The position numbers and the translations under genes are program-made. A stretch of DNA of 64,000 nt from Micromonospora avicenniae (GTDB taxonomy: Bacteria > Actinomycetota > Actinomycetes > Mycobacteriales > Micromonosporaceae): contig NZ_FTNF01000013.1 in the NCBI RefSeq assembly GCF_900156065.1, positions 1 to 64,000 on the forward strand, written 5' to 3'. The notes under the pieces are model-generated. The model saw only the letters and a list, made by a program, of their open reading frames with translations. It did no database searches and had not been told where the DNA came from. This document shows, piece by piece, positions 7,368 through 15,618 of the stretch. Each line of letters begins with the position of its first letter. Position 1 is the stretch's first letter.

Positions 7368-7938
7368 GGCCGTCCACCTCACGCGCATCTACACCAGGGC
7401 CGGCGACGCCGGCACGACCAGGCTGAACAACAACGAGCAGGTGCCGAAGACCGATCCGCGGATCGCCGCGTACGCCGATGTCGACGAGTGCAACGCGTCG
7501 ATAGGCGTCGCACTCGCCCTCGGTGAGCTCGCTGACGAGGTTCGGGCGGTGCTCGGGTCGATCCAGAACGACCTCTTCGACGTGGGCGCCGACCTGGCCA
7601 CTCCCGTCGAGCCGGAGCCGAAGTATCCGCCGTTGCGCGTCACCGAGGAGTACGTCGAGCGCCTCGAGGGCTGGTGCGACGAGTTCAACGCGCGCCTGAG
7701 CAAACTCGACTCCTTCGTCCTCCCCGGCGGCACCGCGGGTGCGGCACTGCTGCACGTGGCGCGGACCGTCGCCCGGCGCGCCGAGCGTGCGGCGTGGGCG
7801 CTGGTCAGCCACGACCCGGAGCGGACCAGTGCTCTTCCGGCAAAGTATCTCAACCGGCTCTCCGATTTGCTCTTTATCCTGTCAAGAGCGGCGAATCCAG
7901 CCGGAGATGTGCTCTGGGTTCCGGGCGGGAAGCGCTGA
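7366..7938 (+). CDS. Cob(I)yrinic acid a,c-diamide adenosyltransferase, PduO type
   Basis: A 190-residue corrinoid adenosyltransferase that makes adenosylcobalamin from ATP and cob(I)alamin. The N-terminal ATP-binding segment reads RIYTRAGDAGTTRL, followed by KTDPRIAAYADVDECNASIG, the PduO form of AYGTVDELNSxIG. The C-terminal helix carries RRAERAAWAL and YLNRLSDLLFILSR. Its product is the cofactor of ecm at 1080-3086. The start codon shares two bases with the divergent murA ATG. A VOC gene follows without a gap. Confidence 0.93.
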   Translation: MAVHLTRIYTRAGDAGTTRLNNNEQVPKTDPRIAAYADVDECNASIGVALALGELADEVRAVLGSIQNDLFDVGADLATPVEPEPKYPPLRVTEEYVERLEGWCDEFNARLSKLDSFVLPGGTAGAALLHVARTVARRAERAAWALVSHDPERTSALPAKYLNRLSDLLFILSRAANPAGDVLWVPGGKR

Positions 7939-8327
7939 CCGGCGGCCTGCACCACGTCGAGGTGTGGGTCCCCGATCTGGCCGCCGCTGAACATTCCTGG
8001 GGCTGGCTTCTCGGCGAGTTGGGCTGGGAAATCTTCCAGGAGTGGCCGGCCGGCCGCTCCTGGCGGCTCGGCGAGACGTACCTCGTACTGGAGGAGTCCC
8101 CGGCGATGAGCGGGCGGCGGCACGACCGGCTTGCTCCCGGCCTGAACCATCTCGCCTTCCACGCGGGCCCGCCAACCGCCGTGGACCGGCTGGTCGCGGC
8201 GGCGCCGGCGTACGGCTGGACGTTGCTCTTCCCGGACCGGCATCCCCACGCCGGCGGCCCGCAGTCGTACGCCGGCTACCTCACCGACGGCCAAGGCTAC
8301 GAGGTAGAACTGGTCGCCACCAGGTAA
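7935..8327 (+). CDS. VOC (glyoxalase/bleomycin-resistance fold) family protein
   Basis: A protein of about 130 residues with one VOC beta-alpha-beta-beta-beta unit pair: LHHVEVWVPDLAAAEHSWGW at the start, LNHLAFHAG in the middle and YAGYLTDGQGYEVELVA at the end, with metal-ligand candidates in the two His-rich strands and the final Glu. No ATG, GTG or TTG stands in a sensible place. The best candidate is CTG at 7935, which overlaps the preceding TGA as CTGA after a GGGCGGGAAG Shine-Dalgarno-like run. GTG at 7962 would cut into the first strand. The substrate is unknown. Confidence 0.75.
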   Translation: MTGGLHHVEVWVPDLAAAEHSWGWLLGELGWEIFQEWPAGRSWRLGETYLVLEESPAMSGRRHDRLAPGLNHLAFHAGPPTAVDRLVAAAPAYGWTLLFPDRHPHAGGPQSYAGYLTDGQGYEVELVATR

Positions 8328-8375
8328 CGGCAGTTGATCGAAACAGCGCCTGAACGGCGCACAGCCCCCGGCGAG

Positions 8376-8447
8376 GGTTTCCGGGGAGCCCGCCCGGCGC
8401 AGGGATCAAGCCTGACCGCCCGGAGCCGGGTGGGCTCCCCGGAAACC
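8376..8447. terminator. Strong bidirectional hairpin terminator
   Basis: GGTTTCCGGGGAGCCCGCCC starts the left arm (8376-8397), which matches the right arm 8426-8447 at 21 of 22 positions around a 28-base loop. It lies between the convergent VOC gene and the DUF2550 gene and lacks a U-tract. Confidence 0.7.
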
Positions 8448-8471
8448 CCAACGGTGACCAGCGAAGACGGC

Positions 8472-8927
8472 TCAGGCCGCGGGCCAGTCCTGGGCGGCCA
8501 GACGCGACGAGACCGCCCCGGGTGGGGCGGCCTCGAGCCAGGAGAGGAAGCCGGTCACGGTCGACCGTGCCATGGCGATCTCGACCGGAGCGTGGTGACT
8601 GGTACACCGGAGAATCACCCAGTCGGCGGGCATGGAGAAGCGCTCCTGCCCCTCCGGCAGCCGCCGCCGCTCCACCACGAGCCCGTCGCGGTAGAGCACC
8701 CGCTTGGGACGCAGAGCGAAGCTGAACAAGCGGTACCAGCGCAGCTCGTCCCCGACGAACCTGCCGAAACCGGGCGACCAGCCACGGCCGTCGAGCAAGG
8801 TGGAGACCCGGACACTGAGCCGGATGGTGCCACCGCTACGGGTGAACAGGGCCCGCCGAGCGAAGAGGATCAGGAGAGCGCCGAGGACGACGGCGATTCC
8901 GATTCCGATTCCCTCGACGATCTCCAT
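8472..8927 (-). CDS. DUF2550 membrane-anchored protein
   Basis: A 151-residue protein with one N-terminal membrane helix (residues 6-24) and a cytoplasmic domain matching DUF2550: RRRLPEGQERFSMPADWVI in the middle and a C-terminal helix GFLSWLEAAPPG. This family lies directly downstream of atpC in many actinobacteria, as it does here (12 bases apart). It is probably co-transcribed with atpC. Molecular function unknown. Confidence 0.88.
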   Translation of the reverse strand: MEIVEGIGIGIAVVLGALLILFARRALFTRSGGTIRLSVRVSTLLDGRGWSPGFGRFVGDELRWYRLFSFALRPKRVLYRDGLVVERRRLPEGQERFSMPADWVILRCTSHHAPVEIAMARSTVTGFLSWLEAAPPGAVSSRLAAQDWPAA

Positions 8928-8939
8928 CGGCGGTGCTGG

Positions 8940-9224
8940 TCAGCGACCCTGTGCGGTGGAGGCCGGGGTGGCGCTCTCGGCGAGGACCGTGACGCCTTCG
9001 GCGCTCACGGAGAGGAAGCCGCCGGCCACCTCGTACGACACCTGCTCGCCACCGGCGAGCTTGATCCGCACCTGACCGGGCTCGGCGAGCTGGCCGAGCA
9101 GCGGCGCGTGCCCCGGCAGTACGCCGAGCTCGCCCTCGGTCGTCCGGGCGACGACCATCTCGGCCTCGCCGGACCAGACCCTCTCCTCGACGGCTACGAG
9201 CTCGACGTGAAGCTGCTGTGCCAC
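8940..9224 (-). CDS. atpC: ATP synthase epsilon subunit
   Basis: A 94-residue F1 epsilon subunit. The N-terminal beta-sandwich begins AQQLHVELVAVEERVWSGEA and includes GELGVLPGHAPLLGQL, the epsilon hallmark. It lacks most of the C-terminal helical hairpin that inhibits hydrolysis in longer epsilons, as in several actinobacteria. The GTG at 9224 is chosen because AAGGAGA lies 6 bases before it; an in-frame ATG at 9275 has no such site and would add a non-family tail. It is separated from atpD by a terminator and the LCP gene. Confidence 0.93.
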   Translation of the reverse strand: MAQQLHVELVAVEERVWSGEAEMVVARTTEGELGVLPGHAPLLGQLAEPGQVRIKLAGGEQVSYEVAGGFLSVSAEGVTVLAESATPASTAQGR

Positions 9225-9312
9225 GCTGTCTCCTTGCTGGGCGGCGGAATGGGCAAATTCTAGTCCTGCCACCACCGCTTACCCAACGCGGGTGGCGAGA
9301 GACGTGCCGCAG

Positions 9313-10452
9313 CTACTTGTTCTTGTTCTGAAAACTGGGGTGCTCGAGAAGGAACGCGTCGAGCTGCTCGTCATGCAGCGCGGTGAAGAAGTCGTCCACG
9401 CCGGCCTGGAACTTCTCCCCCTTGTACGTCTTGCCGTTGAAGACGGGACCTCCGGGCAGCTTGATCATCTGGATCGTGTTGGGGCGGATGTCCTTCAGCG
9501 CGAGAGCGAAGTCCAGCACGCTGTGACCCCGGCCGTTGAAGATCAGCGATTGGCCGCCCGCGCGGATCACCCGGTCCAGCTTGATCGGGTTGGTCACCAC
9601 GTCGGCGCTGAACGCCTGCCCCACCATCGCCTTGATGAACTGCTGCTGGTGACGCTGCCGGCCGTAGTCCGCGTCCGGCACGCCGTTCTTCGGGTAGCGC
9701 TGCCGGACGTAGTCCAGCGCCTGCCAACCGTTGAGGTGGTGGTTGCCCTTGGTGTAAACCGCCTGCGGCCCGATGTAGCCCTCACCGTTCGGGTTGCCCT
9801 GTCGGTGCGTGCCATCCGGCTTGAGGTGTTCGGAGCGCACCTCGCGCTCGATGTACATGTCGACGCCGCCCATCGCGTCGACGATCTTCTGGAAGCCGGT
9901 GAAGTTGACGATCGCACCCGCGTCGAACCGCTTGATGCCGGTGATCTCCTGCACCGTGGTCGCCAGCAGTTCGAAGCCGCGGGCGGCGTCCGGGTTCTGC
10001 CCCGGCACCCGGCTGCCGAACGACATCGCGGCGTTCAACTTCGTGGTCTCACCGGGGAAGTCGGCCTTCGGGAACGCGGGGATGTCGACGTAGAGGTCGC
10101 GCGGCAGCGAGAAGAGATAGGCGCGGTCCATCGTGGCGGGCACGTGCAGCACCATGATCGAGTCAGCGAGCGGCGGCGTCTTCGGATTGCGCGGGTCGAT
10201 GCCCACCAGCAGGATGTTGAGCGGCCCCTTGATGTCGCTCTTGGGCGGAGCGGCGGCGCCGGCTGCCTCATCGCCGAAGAGGTCGGCCTTGCCGACGGCC
10301 CCCTCGTACCGGGCCTTGAGCGCGGCGGTGCCGACCAGGGCAGTCCCGCTGAGCACCATCAGCACGGTGCCGAAGATGGTGCAGATCCGCGCCCAGCGCG
10401 GGATGCCCCGCCAGGTGGACCGCTTCCGGCCGTTCTTACCGGCCTTCGCCAC
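9313..10452 (-). CDS. LytR-CpsA-Psr (LCP) family protein
   Basis: A 379-residue membrane-anchored LCP protein. A basic N-terminus is followed by a membrane helix at about residues 22-45. The LCP domain covers about 77-300: LNILLVGIDP, then ADSIMVLHVPATMDRAYLFS and LPRDLYVDIP. The conserved GGVDMYIERE follows, and ALDYVRQR with the RQRHQQQ arginine cluster comes later. LCP enzymes transfer polyprenyl-linked glycopolymers to peptidoglycan outside the membrane. The GTG start has GGAGA six bases upstream. It sits between atpD and atpC, an unusual place. Confidence 0.92.
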   Translation of the reverse strand: MAKAGKNGRKRSTWRGIPRWARICTIFGTVLMVLSGTALVGTAALKARYEGAVGKADLFGDEAAGAAAPPKSDIKGPLNILLVGIDPRNPKTPPLADSIMVLHVPATMDRAYLFSLPRDLYVDIPAFPKADFPGETTKLNAAMSFGSRVPGQNPDAARGFELLATTVQEITGIKRFDAGAIVNFTGFQKIVDAMGGVDMYIEREVRSEHLKPDGTHRQGNPNGEGYIGPQAVYTKGNHHLNGWQALDYVRQRYPKNGVPDADYGRQRHQQQFIKAMVGQAFSADVVTNPIKLDRVIRAGGQSLIFNGRGHSVLDFALALKDIRPNTIQMIKLPGGPVFNGKTYKGEKFQAGVDDFFTALHDEQLDAFLLEHPSFQNKNK

Positions 10453-10630
10453 AACTGTCTCCGTTCATCACGCCGCTTCCCTTGAACCTGAAGACGGCGC
10501 GCGTCCTCGAAAAGGTTGCACCGATCCACGTTGACCAGGTGTGAAGGTGCGATGAACGCTACCTCGCATCTGCGCCTTCGCCGAAAGCGAGGAACGGAGC
10601 AGTGGGGACCGTACAGGCCGAAGGTGAACA

Positions 10631-10666
10631 AAAGGCCGCCCCGGCATTGCCGGGGCGGCCTTTTTC
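10631..10666. terminator. Intrinsic terminator after atpD (works both ways)
   Basis: AAAGGCCGCCCCGGC pairs with GCCGGGGCGGCCTTT around a short ATT centre, about 13 G/C pairs. There are T-runs on both strands: TTTTT after the hairpin on plus, and TTTTGTT on minus. It is 13 bases beyond the atpD stop, so most atp transcripts should end here before the LCP gene and atpC. Confidence 0.85.
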
Positions 10667-10678
10667 GTCAGAGCTGAG

Positions 10679-12115
10679 TCAGCTCTTCATCAGTTCCTCT
10701 GCCTTGCGCTCCAGGTCATCCAACCCGCCGCACATGAAGAACGCCTGCTCAGGGAAGTGGTCGTACTCACCCTCGCTGATCTTGCGGAACGCCTCGATGG
10801 TCTCCTTGATCGGGACCGTCGAGCCCGGCACGCCGGTGAACTGCTCCGCGGCGTAGGTGTTCTGCGACAGGAAGCGCTCGATCCGGCGAGCCCGGCCGAC
10901 CGTCACCTTGTCTTCCTCGGAGAGCTCCTCGATACCGAGGATGGCGATGATGTCCTGCAGGTCCTTGTAGCGCTGCAGGATCCGCTTCACCTCGGTGGCC
11001 ACCGCGAAGTGCTCCTGGCCGACGAACTCCGGGGCGAGGATCCGGGACGAGGACGCCAGCGGGTCCACGGCCGGGTAGATGCCCTTGTCGGAGATCGACC
11101 GCTCCAGGTTGGTGGTCGCGTCCAGGTGGGCGAACGTGGTGGCCGGCGCCGGGTCGGTGTAGTCGTCGGCGGGCACGTAGATCGCCTGCATCGAGGTGAT
11201 GGCCTGGCCCCGGACGGAGGTGATCCGCTCCTGGAGCTCGCCCATCTCGTCGGCCAGGGTCGGCTGGTAACCCACCGCGCTCGGCATGCGGCCGAGCAGC
11301 GTGGAAACCTCGGAGCCGGCCTGGGTGAAGCGGAAGATGTTGTCGATGAAGAGCAGCACCTCCTGCTTCTTGACGTCGCGGAAGTACTCCGCCATGGTCA
11401 GCGCGGAGAGGGCGACCCGCAGCCGGGTGCCCGGCGGCTCGTCCATCTGGCCGTAGACCAGCGCGGTCTTGTCGATGACGCCCGACTCGGTCATCTCGGC
11501 GATGAGGTCGTTGCCCTCACGGGTCCGCTCACCCACGCCGGCGAAGACCGACGTACCACCGAAGTTGCGGGCGACACGAGTGATCATCTCCTGGATGAGC
11601 ACGGTCTTGCCCACGCCGGCACCGCCGAACAGGCCGATCTTGCCGCCCTTGACGTACGGGGCGAGCAGGTCGATCACCTTGATGCCGGTCTCCAGCATCT
11701 CGGTCTTCGGCTCCAGGTCGGCGAAGGCCGGTGCCTTGCGGTGGATGCCCCAGTGGTCGTCCGCCTGGAGCGTCTCACCCTCGGTGAGGTTGAGGACCTC
11801 GCCGATCGCGTTGAACACGTGACCCTTGACGCCGTCACCGACCGGAACGGTGATCGGCGACCCGGTGTCACGCACCACCGTGCCACGGACCAGGCCGTCG
11901 GTCGGCTGCATCGAGATGGCGCGGACCAGGTTGTCACCCAGGTGCTGGGCGACCTCCAGGGTCAGCGTCTTCTCACCGCCGGAGAGCGTCACGTCCACGT
12001 GCAGGGCGTTGAACAGGTCAGGCATGGCGTCGCGCGGGAACTCGGCGTCGACGACCGGGCCGATGACCCGGACCACGCGACCGGTGGCCGTCTTGGTCTC
12101 TACTGGGGCAGTCAT
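10679..12115 (-). CDS. atpD: ATP synthase beta subunit
   Basis: The 478-residue catalytic F1 subunit. It has the P-loop GGAGVGKT, GERTREGNDL with the catalytic Glu region, DNIFRFTQAG and the DELSEED-equivalent EELSEEDK near residue 395. Length and domains are complete. The ATG at 12115 shares one base with the atpG stop (TGATG), so the two are translationally coupled; a GTG one codon upstream is also in frame. It is the last gene before a strong terminator. Confidence 0.98.
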   Translation of the reverse strand: MTAPVETKTATGRVVRVIGPVVDAEFPRDAMPDLFNALHVDVTLSGGEKTLTLEVAQHLGDNLVRAISMQPTDGLVRGTVVRDTGSPITVPVGDGVKGHVFNAIGEVLNLTEGETLQADDHWGIHRKAPAFADLEPKTEMLETGIKVIDLLAPYVKGGKIGLFGGAGVGKTVLIQEMITRVARNFGGTSVFAGVGERTREGNDLIAEMTESGVIDKTALVYGQMDEPPGTRLRVALSALTMAEYFRDVKKQEVLLFIDNIFRFTQAGSEVSTLLGRMPSAVGYQPTLADEMGELQERITSVRGQAITSMQAIYVPADDYTDPAPATTFAHLDATTNLERSISDKGIYPAVDPLASSSRILAPEFVGQEHFAVATEVKRILQRYKDLQDIIAILGIEELSEEDKVTVGRARRIERFLSQNTYAAEQFTGVPGSTVPIKETIEAFRKISEGEYDHFPEQAFFMCGGLDDLERKAEELMKS

Positions 12116-13044
12116 CACACTTCACTTCCCGACGCGGCCAGCGCGTTCGCGCCGCCGACGATCTCGCTGATCTCCTGGGTGATCCCGGCCTGGCGGGCCG
12201 AGTTCATCTCACGCGTGTACTTCTCGATCATCTCTTCGGCGTTGTCGGTGGCCGCCTTCATGGCCCGACGCCGGGCCGCCGACTCACTCGCCGCCGACTC
12301 GATCAACGCCGCGTAGATCCGCGTGTTGATGTACTTCGGCAGCAGCGCGTCGAGCAGTGCCTCCGCCTCCGGCTCGAACTCGTACGCCGGGAGCAGACCC
12401 TCGGACCGCGGACGGTCCTCGACCTGCATCGGCCCGATGATCTTCGCGACCGGGTTCTGGGTCATCAGGGAGTGGAACTCGGTGTAGACGATGTGCAACT
12501 CGTCGATGCCGAGCACCCCGTCCGCCCCGGCGCCGCCGTCCACGTCGTCCGCACCGGCCGAGAACGCCTTGATCAGCGTCTCCCCCACCGCGCGGGCGTC
12601 CGCGAACGACGGCTGCTCCGAGAAGCCGGTCCAGTTCGCCTCGATCGGCCGGTTGCGGAACCGGTAGTAGCTGACGCCCTTGCGACCGATGACGTAGAGC
12701 ACAGGCTCCTTGCCCTCAGCTGCGAGCCGGGCGAGCAGAGACTCCGCCGTCCTGATCGCGTTGGAGCTGTAACCGCCGGCCAGGCCCCGGTCGGCGGTCA
12801 CCAGCAGGACGCCCGCCCGCCGCACCCGCTCACGCGGGGTGAGCAGCGGGTGGTCGATCCGCGCGTTGGACGCCAGCGCAGTGAGCACGCCGGTGATGGC
12901 CTGGGCGTACGGCAGGGACGCCTCCACCCGCGCCTGGGCCTTGGCGATCCGGCTCGTCGCCACGAGCTCCATCGCCTTGGTGATCTTCTTCATCCCCTTA
13001 GCGGAGCGGATCCGCTGACGAAGAACGCGTACCTGGGCCGCCAT
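12115..13044 (-). CDS. atpG: ATP synthase gamma subunit
   Basis: The 309-residue central-stalk subunit. The N-terminal coiled-coil helix reads RVLRQRIRSAKGMKKITKAM and the C-terminal helix contains AMKAATDNAEEMIEKYTREM, both characteristic. An insertion rich in Asp, Gly and Ala (about residues 165-180, DDVDGGAGADG) is typical of actinobacterial gamma subunits, where a comparable loop has been linked to low ATP hydrolysis. Nine bases separate it from atpA. Confidence 0.97.
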   Translation of the reverse strand: MAAQVRVLRQRIRSAKGMKKITKAMELVATSRIAKAQARVEASLPYAQAITGVLTALASNARIDHPLLTPRERVRRAGVLLVTADRGLAGGYSSNAIRTAESLLARLAAEGKEPVLYVIGRKGVSYYRFRNRPIEANWTGFSEQPSFADARAVGETLIKAFSAGADDVDGGAGADGVLGIDELHIVYTEFHSLMTQNPVAKIIGPMQVEDRPRSEGLLPAYEFEPEAEALLDALLPKYINTRIYAALIESAASESAARRRAMKAATDNAEEMIEKYTREMNSARQAGITQEISEIVGGANALAASGSEV

Positions 13045-13053
13045 GAGTCAGCC

Positions 13054-14703
13054 CTACTCCGCCGGCCGGTCGGTCGCGCTGTCGCGGTAGCGGGTAACCG
13101 TCTCGCGGTTCTCCTCGCCCTCCAGCGGCGCGGCCGGGGCCTCGTTGATCGGACGCTCGTCCTCCTTGGCCAGGAAGACCTGCTTGAACTCGGTGATGGC
13201 CGAGTCCAGCGAGCCGATGATGTCGTCGTCCCACTTGTTGTCGGCGATCGCCGCCAGCACACCCGCGTGCTTGTGCCGCAGGTACTGCAGGAACTCCGAC
13301 TCGAAGCGCCGGATCTCGCCCACCGGGACGTCGTCCAGCTTGCCCTCGGTGCCGGCCCAGACCGAGACGACCTGCTCCTGCACCGGGAACGGCGAGTAGT
13401 TCGGCTGCTTGAGCAGCTCGACCAGGCGGGCGCCGCGGTCCAGCTGGGCCCGGGAGGCCCGGTCCAGGTCGGAGGCGAAGGCGGCGAACGCCTCCAGCTC
13501 GCGGTACTGGGCCAGGTTGAGCCGGAGCGAGCCGGCGACCTTCTTCATCGGCTTGACCTGCGCGGCGCCACCGACCCGGGAGACCGAGGTGCCGACGTTG
13601 ATGGCCGGCCGGACGCCCTGGTTGAACAGGTCCGTCTCGAGGAAGATCTGGCCGTCGGTGATCGAGATGACGTTGGTCGGGATGAAGGCGGAGATGTCGT
13701 TCGCCTTCGTCTCGATGATCGGCAGACCGGTCATCGAGCCGCCGCCCAGCTCGTCGGAGAGCTTCGCGCAGCGCTCCAGCAGACGGGAGTGCAGGTAGAA
13801 GACGTCACCCGGGTACGCCTCACGGCCCGGCGGGCGACGCAGCAGCAGCGACACGGCCCGGTACGCCTCGGCCTGCTTGCTCAGGTCGTCGAAGACGATC
13901 AGGACGTGCTTGCCGCCGTACATCCAGTGCTGCCCGATGGAGGAGCCGGTGTACGGGGCGAGGTACTTGAAGCCGGCCGGGTCGGACGCCGGCGAGGCGA
14001 CGATGGTGGTGAACTCCATCGCGCCCGCCTCCTCCAGGAGGCCCTTGATCGAGGCGATCGTGGAGGCCTTCTGGCCGATGGCGACGTAGATGCAGCGGAC
14101 CTGCTTCGTCGGGTCGCCGGAGCGCCAGTTCTCCCGCTGGTTGAGGATCGCGTCCAGCGCGACGGTGGTCTTGCCGGTCTTCCGGTCGCCGATGATCAGC
14201 TGACGCTGGCCGCGGCCGATCGGGGTCATGGCGTCGACGGCCTTGATGCCGGTCTGCAGCGGCTCGAACACCGACTGCCGGGCCATCACGTTCGGAGCCT
14301 GCAGCTCCAGCTCGCGGTAGCCCTCGTTGGCGATGTCACCGAGGCCGTCGATCGGCTGGCCGAGCGCGTTGACCACCCGGCCGAGGAAGGCGTCGCCGAC
14401 CGGCACGGAGAGCACTCGCTCCGTGCGCTTGACGCGCTGCCCCTCCTCGATACCGGCGTAGTCGCCGAGAACGACGACGCCGATGTCCCGGACGTCGAGG
14501 TTCAGCGCCACGCCGAGCGTGCCGTCCTCGAACTCCAGGAGCTCGTTGGTCATGGTCGAGGGCAGTCCCTCGACGTGGGCGATACCGTCACCTGCGTCCG
14601 CGACGGTGCCGACCTCCTCGCGGGAGACGTCGGTCGAGTAGGAGGAGACGTAGCGCTCCAGGGCGCCGCGGATCTCGTCCGTCGAGATGGTCAGCTCGGC
14701 CAT
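13054..14703 (-). CDS. atpA: ATP synthase alpha subunit
   Basis: The 549-residue non-catalytic F1 subunit. It has the P-loop GDRKTGKT near residues 172-179, the conserved DDLSKQAEAYR and the arginine-finger region VSRVGGAAQVKPM. The C-terminus carries an extra tail of about 35 mainly polar residues (ending RYRDSATDRPAE), longer than in E. coli (513 residues) and common in actinobacteria. The gene is in the middle of the atp operon. Confidence 0.98.
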   Translation of the reverse strand: MAELTISTDEIRGALERYVSSYSTDVSREEVGTVADAGDGIAHVEGLPSTMTNELLEFEDGTLGVALNLDVRDIGVVVLGDYAGIEEGQRVKRTERVLSVPVGDAFLGRVVNALGQPIDGLGDIANEGYRELELQAPNVMARQSVFEPLQTGIKAVDAMTPIGRGQRQLIIGDRKTGKTTVALDAILNQRENWRSGDPTKQVRCIYVAIGQKASTIASIKGLLEEAGAMEFTTIVASPASDPAGFKYLAPYTGSSIGQHWMYGGKHVLIVFDDLSKQAEAYRAVSLLLRRPPGREAYPGDVFYLHSRLLERCAKLSDELGGGSMTGLPIIETKANDISAFIPTNVISITDGQIFLETDLFNQGVRPAINVGTSVSRVGGAAQVKPMKKVAGSLRLNLAQYRELEAFAAFASDLDRASRAQLDRGARLVELLKQPNYSPFPVQEQVVSVWAGTEGKLDDVPVGEIRRFESEFLQYLRHKHAGVLAAIADNKWDDDIIGSLDSAITEFKQVFLAKEDERPINEAPAAPLEGEENRETVTRYRDSATDRPAE

Positions 14704-14796
14704 CCTCTGCTTCCTTATGTATCAGGGGCCCGGGATACCTAGTACCGACCGGTCCGAGTGGCGTCTGTCGTTCAGGGCGCTGTGCGGCGGAGCCGG

Positions 14797-15618
14797 TCAG
14801 CGCTTCGCGAGCGCGTTGCGGGTCTCGTTGAGGCGGCGCAGGACGGTGCCGTCGTACAGGTCGGATCCGACCCGCACGCTCACGCCACCCAGGACGTCGG
14901 GGTTCACCGTCTGTCGCACGGATACCTCCCGACCGTATATCGCGGAGAGCCGAGCGCCCAGCCGCTGCTCTTCCTCGTCACTCAACGGGGCGGCCACGGT
15001 CACGTACGCGACCTGCCGGTCCCGCCGGTCGGCGGCGAGCTCGACCAACCGGGTGAGCGCCCCGATGAAGGAGCGACCCCCGAAGCCGGCGAGCGCGACC
15101 CCGACGAGGTAGCCGGTGACCGGCCGGGCCTTACCGGCGAGCAGCTGGTCGACCAGGGTCGCCCGCCGCTCGGCCGGCACCATCGGGTCGGAGAGCGCGC
15201 TGGAGAGTTCCGGGGAACCGGAGACGACCTGCCCGAACCGGAACAGCTCGTCCTCGACCTCGCTCAGCTCGCCGGCGGAGTCGGCGCTGGCCAGCAACGC
15301 CTCCACACCCAGCCGCTCGGCACCTTCGAGCAGCTCGGACGGCGCCGACCAGCGGCCGGAGACCAGGACGCTGACCAGCGTCAGGGCGTCCGCGCCGAGC
15401 TTTCCGCGGAGCATGCCCTCGAGCAGCCCGGACCGGTCCTCGCCGGACCGGGCCGGGTCGGAGAGCGCCCGGCGCAGCCGCGGCTCCCGCCGCAGCAGGG
15501 CGGCGACGGAGAGGATGTCGTCGGCGGTGGTGGCCACCGCCGACGCCTCCGCGCCGCGGACGTACTCGTCGAGGCGATCGGCCGCGATCTTGTACGACTC
15601 CCGGCTGGCGGCCTGCAT
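14797..15618 (-). CDS. atpH: ATP synthase delta subunit
   Basis: The 273-residue peripheral-stalk subunit, longer than the E. coli form of about 177 residues but of the usual actinobacterial length. The C-terminal OSCP-type segment with NPDVLGGVSVRVGSDLYDGT near the end is diagnostic. The start overlaps the atpF stop (TGATG). A 93-base spacer before atpA is the largest gap inside the core operon and holds no recognised element. Confidence 0.96.
   Translation of the reverse strand: MQAASRESYKIAADRLDEYVRGAEASAVATTADDILSVAALLRREPRLRRALSDPARSGEDRSGLLEGMLRGKLGADALTLVSVLVSGRWSAPSELLEGAERLGVEALLASADSAGELSEVEDELFRFGQVVSGSPELSSALSDPMVPAERRATLVDQLLAGKARPVTGYLVGVALAGFGGRSFIGALTRLVELAADRRDRQVAYVTVAAPLSDEEEQRLGARLSAIYGREVSVRQTVNPDVLGGVSVRVGSDLYDGTVLRRLNETRNALAKR

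Noticed and set aside
9292..10485. Long open frames antisense to LCP, atpD, atpA, murA, rho and others
   Set aside because: Antisense frames stay open in high-GC genes because of third-position bias; their composition (Arg, Gly, Pro, His rich) is not protein-like and the opposite strand has a clear family match.
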